Source of the DNA: Ramlibacter sp. WS9
Lineage (GTDB): Bacteria; Pseudomonadota; Gammaproteobacteria; Burkholderiales; Burkholderiaceae_C
Assembly: GCF_003797765.1 (NCBI RefSeq)
Contig: NZ_RKMB01000042.1
Span: 1 to 32,895 of the forward strand
Direction: 5' to 3'
DNA length: 32,895 nt
The position numbers and the translations under genes are program-made. Under the pieces are notes generated by a model. The model made no database searches. It was not told where the DNA came from and worked only from the letters and a program-made list of their open reading frames with translations. Shown piece by piece: positions 23,760 to 32,895 of the stretch (within the stretch, counting starts at the first letter, position 1; every line of letters starts with the position of its first letter).

Positions 23760-25129
23760 ACCATCTCTCCATCTACAACCCGGCCACCGGCGAGAAGATC
23801 GCCGACGTGCCGGCCGACGACGCGGCCTCCGTCGCCGCCAAGACCGCCCGCGCCCGCGCGGCGCAACCTGCCTGGGCCGCACGGCCACTTTCCGAGCGCC
23901 AGGCCTGCATCGAGCGCTTTCGCGCCGGCGTGGTGCGAGACCTGGAGTCGCTCGCGCAGACCATGACGCGCGAGACGGGCAAGCCCATCAAGATGTCGCG
24001 CAACGAGTTGAACGGGTTGCTGCCGCGGCTGGATTTTTTCGTCGGCATGGTCGACACGGTGACGGCGCCGGAAACTGTGTACGACGAAGGCGGCATGAAG
24101 GAACGCATCGAGCACATGCCGCTGGGCGTGGTGGGCAATATCTCGGCCTGGAACTATCCCTGGTTCGTCGGCTGCAACGTCATCGTGCCGGCGCTGCTCA
24201 CAGGCAATGCGGTCGTCTACAAGCCGTCGGAATACGCGACGCTCACTGGGCTGGAGATCGCGCGCCTGCTGCACGAGGCGGGTGTGCCGCCTCATGTCTT
24301 CACCGCGCTGGTCGGCGGCGGCCCAGTCGGTGCGGCGTTGCTGGAGCAGAAGATCGAAGGCCTCTTCTTCACCGGCTCTTACGCCACCGGAGCGCGCATC
24401 GCGCAGACCGTGGGCTCGCGCTTCATGAAGCTGCAGCTCGAGCTGGGCGGCAAGGACCCGACCTACGTGTGCGACGACGCGGACCCGAAAGCCGCCGCCG
24501 AATCGCTGGCTGACGGCGCCATGTACAACACGGGCCAGAGCTGCTGCTCGGTCGAGCGCATCTACGTGCACGAGAAGATCCACGACGCCTTCGTCGCGGC
24601 TTTCGTGGAAACGGTGAAGGGCTTCAAGGCCGGCGACCCGATGCAAGACGACACGTACATCGGCGCCATCACGCGCGCCCCGCAACTGGACGTGCTCGAA
24701 GCACAGGTCGCCGACGCCAAGGCCAAAGGCGCGACGCTGCTCACCGGCGGCCAGCGCCTGCCCGGCCCCGGCAACTGGTATGCGCCCACGGTGTTCAGCG
24801 ACGTCAACCACCAGATGGAGCTGATGAAGGAAGAGAGCTTCGGCCCCCTCATCGGCATCCAGAAAGTGGCGAGCGACGACGAGGCGGTGCAGCTGATGAA
24901 CGATTCGCGCTACGGCCTCACCGCCGGCGTCTACACGCCCGACGCGGCGCGTGCTCAGAAGGTACTCTCGCGCATCAATGCCGGAAGCCTCTACTGGAAC
25001 TGCTGCGACCGCGTGAGCCCGCGCCTGCCGTGGAGCGGCTTCGGCGATTCGGGCGTGGGCCTCACGCTCTCCACCTACGGCATCGAAGCCTTCACCCGGC
25101 CCCGCGCCTGGCACCTGCGGGCCGCGTGA
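23756..25129 (+). CDS. Aldehyde dehydrogenase (NAD(P)-dependent), operon-borne
   Basis: This is a 457-aa aldehyde dehydrogenase, rather short for the superfamily at the N terminus but complete in catalytic parts. Visible elements are SAWNYPWFVGCNVIVPALLTGN with the oxyanion Asn133, YKPSEYA for cofactor binding, FTGSYATG, the general base Glu229 in LELGGKDP, the nucleophile Cys263 in NTGQSCCSVERIY, and EESFGPLIG. It belongs to the broad succinate-semialdehyde/aminoaldehyde type and is clearly different from the phnY product. Between the gamma-glutamyl hydrolase and HAD genes, overlapping both by 4 bp, it is inferred to oxidise a gamma-glutamyl aminoaldehyde to the matching acid. Other small aldehydes remain possible. 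Confidence 0.9.
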   Translation: MNHLSIYNPATGEKIADVPADDAASVAAKTARARAAQPAWAARPLSERQACIERFRAGVVRDLESLAQTMTRETGKPIKMSRNELNGLLPRLDFFVGMVDTVTAPETVYDEGGMKERIEHMPLGVVGNISAWNYPWFVGCNVIVPALLTGNAVVYKPSEYATLTGLEIARLLHEAGVPPHVFTALVGGGPVGAALLEQKIEGLFFTGSYATGARIAQTVGSRFMKLQLELGGKDPTYVCDDADPKAAAESLADGAMYNTGQSCCSVERIYVHEKIHDAFVAAFVETVKGFKAGDPMQDDTYIGAITRAPQLDVLEAQVADAKAKGATLLTGGQRLPGPGNWYAPTVFSDVNHQMELMKEESFGPLIGIQKVASDDEAVQLMNDSRYGLTAGVYTPDAARAQKVLSRINAGSLYWNCCDRVSPRLPWSGFGDSGVGLTLSTYGIEAFTRPRAWHLRAA

Positions 25130-25794
25130 ACAAACCCAAGCTTACGCTGTTCGACCTGGACCACACGCTGCTGTCCGGTGACAGCGACGTGTTGTGGTGT
25201 GACTTCCTGATGAACAAGGGCGTGCTCGATCGCACCACGTTCGCGGCGCGCAATGCCGACATGGAAGCGCGCTACAAGGCGGGCACCGTGGGCGTGCAGG
25301 AGTTCGCGGATTTCTACATCGGCACACTGGCGGGCAAGACGCCGCAGGAGTGGGAAGACACGCGGCGAGAATTCCTGGTGACGCAGGTGATCCCGCGCAT
25401 TCCCCAAGCTGCGATGGAACTCGTGCAAAAGCATCAACGCGCGGGTGACCTGGTCGTGATGACCACTGCCACCAACCGCTTCATTACCGAGCTCACGGCG
25501 CAGCATTTCGGCATCGAGCACCTGCTGGCGACCGAGCCGGAAGTGGTGAACGGCGTCTTCACCGGCCGTTCCAGCGGCACGCTGAACATGCGCGAAGGCA
25601 AGGTCGAGCGCTTGCATCACTGGCTGGACGCTCGCGCGGAAAGCCTGACCCGCTTTCACAGCACGGCGTACAGCGATTCGATCAATGACTTGGCGCTGCT
25701 GGAAGCGGTGGACGAGCCGGTCGTGGTGGATCCTGATTTTCGGCTGGCGTCCATTGCGCAAGAGCGCGGCTGGCCAGTTCTGCGAGTTCACTGA
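25126..25794 (+). CDS. HAD-superfamily IB phosphatase
   Basis: This is a 222-aa phosphohydrolase of HAD subfamily IB (SerB/CicA-like). Motif I is LFDLDHTLLSGDSDVLW with two catalytic Asp near the N terminus, motif II is VVMTTATNRF, Lys in EGKVERLHHW serves as motif III, and motif IV is AYSDSINDLALLE. The helical cap between motifs I and II is of the IB type. Family members remove phosphate from small metabolites. The GTG start overlaps the aldehyde dehydrogenase stop (GTGA), making it the last gene of the long plus-strand operon. It is not a phosphonatase (PhnX): the cap and motif I sequence differ. The substrate is unknown. Confidence 0.85.
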   Translation: MNKPKLTLFDLDHTLLSGDSDVLWCDFLMNKGVLDRTTFAARNADMEARYKAGTVGVQEFADFYIGTLAGKTPQEWEDTRREFLVTQVIPRIPQAAMELVQKHQRAGDLVVMTTATNRFITELTAQHFGIEHLLATEPEVVNGVFTGRSSGTLNMREGKVERLHHWLDARAESLTRFHSTAYSDSINDLALLEAVDEPVVVDPDFRLASIAQERGWPVLRVH

Positions 25795-25807
25795 GAGCAG
25801 GCAGTCA

Positions 25808-25836
25808 TTGAGCCCGCTCACGGTCAGTGCTAGTAT
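25808..25836 (+). promoter_or_regulatory. Candidate sigma70 promoter of the toxin-antitoxin pair
   Basis: TTGAGC at 25808-25813 and TAGTAT at 25831-25836 are separated by exactly 17 bp, each matching the consensus at four of six positions. Transcription would start near 25843, at or next to the antitoxin ATG (25844), so the message could be leaderless. No good ribosome-binding site precedes that ATG, which fits. This promoter would separate the TA pair from the catabolic operon upstream. It is a motif-based call only. Confidence 0.45.
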
Positions 25837-25843
25837 TTCACTC

Positions 25844-26068
25844 ATGAAGACCGAGACCATCCGTCGTGAAGCGCTGTCGCTTCCTGTTCAGGAGAGGGCC
25901 GAACTGGCAGAGCAGCTTCTTTCCAGCCTCGACGCGCTGTCTGAGGCGGAGATCGAGCAACTCTGGTTGCGCGAAGCTGCTCGGCGCGCCAGCGAGATCG
26001 ATCAGGGCTTGGCAGCGCGTGTGTCTTCTGACGAGGTACGGCGTCAGGCTCAAGCCCTGCTTAAGTGA
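25844..26068 (+). CDS. Antitoxin, addiction-module component
   Basis: This is a 74-aa helical protein of the small addiction-module component type that pairs with RelE/ParE toxins. The pattern ALSLPVQERAELAEQLLSSLD, then EIEQLWLREAARRASEIDQG and a final SDEVRRQAQALL, is the characteristic layout of that family. It should neutralise the toxin encoded next and may autoregulate the pair. Its stop overlaps the toxin GTG start by 4 bp (GTGA), the usual translational coupling of TA operons. Confidence 0.88.
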   Translation: MKTETIRREALSLPVQERAELAEQLLSSLDALSEAEIEQLWLREAARRASEIDQGLAARVSSDEVRRQAQALLK

Positions 26069-26358
26069 GCTACTTCTTCGCTGATGCGGCGCGTGTTGAG
26101 CACCTCGAACACGTCGCGTACTACGAGGAGCAACGACCCGGTCTCGGCGCGCGCTATCTCGCCGCTTTCGACGTGGCAATGGCCAAGGTCTGTGAGAGCC
26201 CGGAACGCTACCGTGTCGAGCATGCCCCTGGCATTCGGCGATTTCGAATCCCTGGCTTCCCATACAACATTCTCTATCGCCTGGCGGAGACCGAAATCGA
26301 AGTGTTAGCGGTCGCGCCCCACCGCCGGCGGCCCGGTTACTGGCTGGGTCGCATTTAA
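26065..26358 (+). CDS. RelE/ParE-superfamily toxin
   Basis: This is a 97-aa toxin-like protein. The sequence pattern YYEEQRPGLGARYLAAF, CESPERYRVEHAPGIRRFRIPGFPYNILYRL and EVLAVAPHRRRPGYW is the standard RelE/ParE fold signature, with the C-terminal basic residues and HRRRPGYW typical of the ParE-like branch paired with this antitoxin family. RelE acts as a ribosome-dependent mRNA nuclease and ParE inhibits gyrase; sequence alone does not decide which applies. The start is GTG at 26065, overlapping the antitoxin stop. The pair is full-length with no sign of decay. Confidence 0.88.
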   Translation: MSYFFADAARVEHLEHVAYYEEQRPGLGARYLAAFDVAMAKVCESPERYRVEHAPGIRRFRIPGFPYNILYRLAETEIEVLAVAPHRRRPGYWLGRI

Positions 26359-26419
26359 CCCGGTGCCCGACCGTAGGGCATCATCAAGGGAAACAGGGCT
26401 TCTTTGAAGCAGACCACCC

Positions 26420-27517
26420 ATGACGCACTTCCGCCAGCCCTTCGCCATCTTCCTGCTCGTCGCCCTCGCCTGCCTCACCTCCGGCTGCGCCACCAGCCAA
26501 ACCGCCTGCGATCCCCGCTACGCCGCCTCGCCGCAAGCCGCGGGCGAATGCCGCTTTCGCAACATGCCCAATCCGCAGGCCAAGCCGACGCAGAATCAGT
26601 GGAAGATCTGGAGTCGCTTCCTCGCCGCAAAAAAAGAAGGCACGGTGCCGATCGACCCGATCCCGGTGCGCACGCTCGACAAAGCCGCACTCGACGCGCT
26701 CGACCCGGCGGCCAACCACATCGTTCGGCTGGGCCACTCGTCGCACCTGCTCAAGCTGCGCGGCAAGTACTGGCTGATCGATCCGGTGTTCAGCCAGCGG
26801 GCGTCACCGGTGCAGTGGGCGGGGCCCAAGCGGTTCCATCCCACGCCGCTGCCGCTGGCCGAACTTCCGGCGATCGAAGGCCTGATCCTTTCGCACGACC
26901 ATTACGACCACCTGGACGTCGCCACTATCGAGCATCTTCGCCAGAACGTGCAGCGCTACTTCGTGCCACTGGGCGTGGGCAAGCGGCTGGTGTCCATGGG
27001 CGTCGCGGCCGACCGCATCCAGGAGTTCGACTGGTGGGACAAGGGCGGCCACAACGGCATCGAGTTGATGGCGGCACCCGCCCAGCACTTCTCCGGCCGC
27101 ACGCTGTGGGACCGTGACCAGACGCTGTGGGCGTCGTGGATCATCCAGAGCGGCGGCCAGCGCATCTTCTACAGCGGCGACACGGGTTACTTCCCCGGCT
27201 TCAAGCAGATCGGCGAAAAGTTCGGCGGCTTCGACATCGCGCTGATGGAGAACGGTGCGTACGACACCTATTGGCCGTCCGTCCACATGATGCCGGAGGA
27301 AACTGTGCAGGCCTTCAAGGACTTGCGCGCGAAGGTGCTGTACGTGGTGCACAACAGCACCTTCGACCTGGCGTTCCACACCTGGCGCGATCCACTGGAC
27401 CGGGTGACGGACATCGCGGCCAAGGAGGGCATCACCGTCGCCACGCCGGAGATCGGCGAGGTGTTGACAGTGGGCGCGCCAAGGACGAATGTGTTGTGGT
27501 GGAAGAACCTGAAATAG
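26420..27517 (+). CDS. MBL-fold metallohydrolase, lipoprotein (NAPE-PLD/UlaG-like)
   Basis: This is a 365-aa protein with a lipoprotein signal peptide (hydrophobic FLLVALACL, lipobox TSGC, Cys23) and a metallo-beta-lactamase fold. The fold signature is LILSHDHYDHLDVATIEHL, with further ligands in PAQHFSGRTLWDRDQTLWASW and IFYSGDTGYFPGF and a late His in LYVVHNSTFDLAFHTW. The arrangement resembles bacterial relatives of N-acylphosphatidylethanolamine phospholipase D. If it acts on N-acyl-ethanolamine phospholipids, it could supply ethanolamine derivatives to the gamma-glutamyl pathway upstream; that link is speculative. It is followed after 10 bp by a second small lipoprotein gene. Confidence 0.85.
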   Translation: MTHFRQPFAIFLLVALACLTSGCATSQTACDPRYAASPQAAGECRFRNMPNPQAKPTQNQWKIWSRFLAAKKEGTVPIDPIPVRTLDKAALDALDPAANHIVRLGHSSHLLKLRGKYWLIDPVFSQRASPVQWAGPKRFHPTPLPLAELPAIEGLILSHDHYDHLDVATIEHLRQNVQRYFVPLGVGKRLVSMGVAADRIQEFDWWDKGGHNGIELMAAPAQHFSGRTLWDRDQTLWASWIIQSGGQRIFYSGDTGYFPGFKQIGEKFGGFDIALMENGAYDTYWPSVHMMPEETVQAFKDLRAKVLYVVHNSTFDLAFHTWRDPLDRVTDIAAKEGITVATPEIGEVLTVGAPRTNVLWWKNLK

Positions 27518-27527
27518 CGGAGGAGCC

Positions 27528-27881
27528 ATGCACACGTCAAGAGCCCTCTTCGCAGCCGTGCTGGCGCTGCTCGCCGCCGGCTGCGGCAAACCGGTGCCAC
27601 CCGATAAGGCCGCCTACGTGGGCGAATGGCAGCAGCCCGCGATGTACCTGCTGATCACGGCGGACGGTTCGGTCAGCTACAAGCGGCTCAAAGGCGGCGC
27701 GACGACCTCCGTCGACGCCCCCCTGAAGAAGTTCGACGGCGACAACTTCGAGGCCGGCGTCGGGCCCATGAGCACCGTCTTCGTCGTCTCCAAGCCGCCG
27801 TACCAGGTCGATGGTAAGTGGAAGATGGTGGTGGATGGGGTGGAGCTCACGCGCACCCATGATCTGGGTTCCTCAAAATAG
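27528..27881 (+). CDS. Small hypothetical lipoprotein
   Basis: This is a 117-aa protein with a clear lipobox (LLAAGC, Cys19) after a hydrophobic signal sequence. The mature part (KAAYVGEWQQPAMYLLITADGSVSYKRLKGGATTSVDAPLKKFDGDNF) looks like a small beta-rich domain in which a YVGEW strand and a gradual series of strands recall lipocalin-like or META-type folds. I recognise no specific family. GGAGG lies just before the ATG. It lies 10 bp after the MBL lipoprotein and 7 bp before a GNAT gene, so the three are probably co-transcribed. Confidence 0.75.
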   Translation: MHTSRALFAAVLALLAAGCGKPVPPDKAAYVGEWQQPAMYLLITADGSVSYKRLKGGATTSVDAPLKKFDGDNFEAGVGPMSTVFVVSKPPYQVDGKWKMVVDGVELTRTHDLGSSK

Positions 27882-27888
27882 GCCGGCC

Positions 27889-28389
27889 ATGCACATTCGT
27901 CCTGCGCAATCTCACGAAGCGGGCATCGTCGCCGACATCCTCGCGGCCGCGGCCGCCCACATCCGGGCCAAGGGCGAGATCATCTGGGACCCGCCGGAAA
28001 TCAGTGAGGCGGCGATCGGAGGCCATGTGCGCGCGGGCATGTACCACCTCGCTTTCGACGATGAGGGCCCTGTCGGCGCCTTCCGGTTCCAGTTGGACGA
28101 CAACTTTTTCTGGCCGGACGTCCCGGCCGGCTCCTCAGGTTTCGTCCACAAACTGGCTGTTTATCCCGGCAAGCAGGGCGCCGACATCGCGCAAACGCTG
28201 CTGGCCCATGCCTGCGACCTGGCACGCCAGCACGGCCGCCCCTACCTCCGGCTGGACTGCATGAGCGGCAAGCCCAGGCTGCGGGCGGTGTACGAGCGTT
28301 TCGGCTTTCGCCTCCACAGCCAGAAGGAGCTTGATGGCCTCCTGTTCGACCGATTTGAACTCGCGCTGGGCCCGCCGCTTGTAAGATAG
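27889..28389 (+). CDS. GNAT-family N-acetyltransferase
   Basis: This is a 166-aa acetyltransferase. The beginning MHIRPAQSHEAGIVADILAAAAAHI and the acetyl-CoA region FVHKLAVYPGKQGADIAQTLLAHACDLARQHG, followed by LRLDCMSGKPRLRAVYERFGF, define a GNAT fold. The usual Q/RxxGxG/A loop is altered to GKQGADIA, still plausible for CoA binding. It has no signal peptide. The ATG at 27889 is chosen because it gives the normal domain start; the frame stays open upstream through the preceding gene. The substrate is unknown. Confidence 0.82.
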   Translation: MHIRPAQSHEAGIVADILAAAAAHIRAKGEIIWDPPEISEAAIGGHVRAGMYHLAFDDEGPVGAFRFQLDDNFFWPDVPAGSSGFVHKLAVYPGKQGADIAQTLLAHACDLARQHGRPYLRLDCMSGKPRLRAVYERFGFRLHSQKELDGLLFDRFELALGPPLVR

Positions 28390-28436
28390 GCCCCACATTT
28401 GGCCGGTTCTCGGCCGTGGAACCGCAAGGACACGCA

Positions 28437-29555
28437 ATGGCCCTCATCATCGTCATGGAAGACGATGCCAGCACGCGCATGCTGGTCGCATCCGTTCTCA
28501 AGAAGGACGGCCACGACGTGCTGACGGCGGAAGACGGCGCGCAGGGCCTGGCCCTGGTGGGCCCGAAACGCCCTGACCTGATCATCAGCGACGTGCAGAT
28601 GCCGGGCATGAACGGCTTCCAGATGCTGGCCGCGCTGCGGGCCGACCCCGTCAACGCCTCTATCCCCGTCATCCTGCTCACGTCCCTGCAGGAGCGCGCG
28701 CACATGCGCATCGGCATGACGACGGGCGCCGACGACTACATCACCAAGCCGTTCCGTCCCGGCGAGCTGCGCGAAGCGGTGGCGGCGCAATTGAACAAGC
28801 GCTCCGTGCAAGCCAACCTGCAGGCGCTGGCCGTGGACAGCGCGGTGCAGAACGCCTTGGCGGAGCAAAAGAACGAACTGTCCAGGCTGTACGAAGAGCG
28901 GCTGGCGGCGGAGCTGAGCGAGCGCTGGCCCGAAGCCGACGCCGGCTCGGCCGACGAGCGTCTTGCCAGCGCCACGGTGCTGTTCGTCGATATCCCCAAC
29001 TACGCGACGGTGGCCGAGCGGCTCGATTCGCAGGAACTGGCCGAGCTGGTGAAGAAGTTCTACGGCAGCGCGAACGACACGGTGCACCTGTTCGGCGCGC
29101 GGCACATGCGATTCGTCGGCGAGGGGCTGTTGGCCATCTTCGCCGCCGACAGCGACACGCAGACGGTCAATCACGGCTTGCGCGCGGCCAAGGCGGCGCT
29201 GGGACTGGTCGAGTCCACGCGCGGCATCCACGAATACCTGGAGGCGCGTTATCCCGGGCGCCAGTTGCCGCGTTTCGAAGTGAACGTCGCGCTGCACACC
29301 GGGCCGGTGGCGCTCACCGTGCTGCAGGATCCGTTGCACGGCGGACCGGCGCAGACGCTGCCGGTGGGCGACGCCGTGAGTGCCACCATGCTGCTGCAAA
29401 AGCAGGGCCGCAAGCTGGGCTGGAACATCGTCGCCAGCGTGGCCGCGCTGCGCGCCGTCACCGGCGCGGTGCGAACGGGCGCGCGTGCTTTCATCGAATT
29501 GCCGGGCCGATCCGCGCCGATGGACGCGGTGGAGCTTGTGGGTCTGGCCCTGTGA
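28437..29555 (+). CDS. Response regulator with degenerate class III cyclase domain
   Basis: This 372-aa protein starts with a REC domain (about 1-120): acidic pocket Glu8/Asp9/Asp10, phospho-acceptor Asp52 in ISDVQMPGMNG, Thr82 and Lys104 in YITKPFRPGE. A helical linker (about 125-165) follows, then a class III adenylate/guanylate cyclase-like domain (about 175-330). The first metal Asp185 is kept (VLFVDIPNYA), but the second metal position is Glu229 (RFVGEGLLAIF) where cyclases have Asp. The Asn/Arg of the catalytic VN-ASRL motif are replaced (VGDAVSATMLL). It may bind a nucleotide without cyclising it. A purine-rich AAGGA precedes the ATG. The histidine kinase gene follows after 13 bp and is the obvious partner. 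Confidence 0.88.
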   Translation: MALIIVMEDDASTRMLVASVLKKDGHDVLTAEDGAQGLALVGPKRPDLIISDVQMPGMNGFQMLAALRADPVNASIPVILLTSLQERAHMRIGMTTGADDYITKPFRPGELREAVAAQLNKRSVQANLQALAVDSAVQNALAEQKNELSRLYEERLAAELSERWPEADAGSADERLASATVLFVDIPNYATVAERLDSQELAELVKKFYGSANDTVHLFGARHMRFVGEGLLAIFAADSDTQTVNHGLRAAKAALGLVESTRGIHEYLEARYPGRQLPRFEVNVALHTGPVALTVLQDPLHGGPAQTLPVGDAVSATMLLQKQGRKLGWNIVASVAALRAVTGAVRTGARAFIELPGRSAPMDAVELVGLAL

Positions 29556-29568
29556 CGCGGGGCCGGCC

Positions 29569-32895
<3,327 letters not shown>

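Noticed and set aside
25126..25794. Phosphonoacetaldehyde hydrolase (PhnX)
   Set aside because: It is a HAD protein near phn genes, but motif I and the cap are of subfamily IB (phosphatase), and the PhnY/PhnA route already handles phosphonoacetaldehyde.

Overview
The window is GC-rich, densely packed, and has short intergenic gaps and long open antisense frames. It looks like the chromosome of a free-living betaproteobacterium, probably Burkholderiales/Comamonadaceae-like. The best taxonomic hint is the GntR regulator beside a PhnA/PhnY/PhnW set, an arrangement typical of that group. No rRNA, tRNA, CRISPR array or transposase is visible.

Layout. (1) 1-683 is a non-coding leader built largely from inverted-repeat modules, ending in a palindrome-rich upstream region. 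(2) 684-3667 is a three-gene unit: a DctA-family carboxylate symporter with an altered substrate motif, a periplasmic solute-binding protein without its own permease, and a GntR/FCD regulator. (3) 3651-5702 (minus) is an EF-G paralogue, followed by a small unknown ORF at 5828-6043. (4) 13412-6053 (minus) is a probable operon: phnR-like regulator, phnA, phnY, a PhnZ-like HD oxygenase, an EamA transporter and a large FAD/GcvT-domain amine dehydrogenase. (5) 13526-25794 (plus), divergent from it, holds phnS, phnT, a fused phnU-type permease and phnW, then a run of overlapping genes: a glutamine-synthetase-like ligase, an M20 glutamate carboxypeptidase, a GNAT, an iron alcohol dehydrogenase, a class-I amidotransferase hydrolase, an aldehyde dehydrogenase and a HAD phosphatase. 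(6) 25808-26358 is a toxin-antitoxin pair. (7) 26420-28389 encodes an MBL-fold lipoprotein, a small lipoprotein and a GNAT. (8) 28437 to the right edge encodes a response regulator fused to a degenerate cyclase domain and a multi-domain hybrid histidine kinase that is cut by the window end.

How the genes work together. Regions 4 and 5 give a complete 2-aminoethylphosphonate (AEP) route: ABC import (PhnS/T/U), transamination to phosphonoacetaldehyde (PhnW), oxidation to phosphonoacetate (PhnY) and C-P cleavage to acetate and phosphate (PhnA). A GATTGT-CA-ACAATC palindrome in the divergent gap is a candidate PhnR operator. The PhnZ-like enzyme suggests a second entry point from 1-hydroxy-AEP.

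The most interesting part is the block downstream of phnW. Ligase, alcohol dehydrogenase, aldehyde dehydrogenase and gamma-glutamyl hydrolase together are what a gamma-glutamylated amino-alcohol pathway needs, for example ethanolamine to gamma-glutamylethanolamide to gamma-glutamylglycine to glutamate plus glycine. Its fusion to an AEP operon, with a dimethylglycine/sarcosine-dehydrogenase-like enzyme in the facing operon, suggests a locus for amino head groups (AEP, ethanolamine, methylated glycines). That integrated reading is inference; the individual families are well supported.
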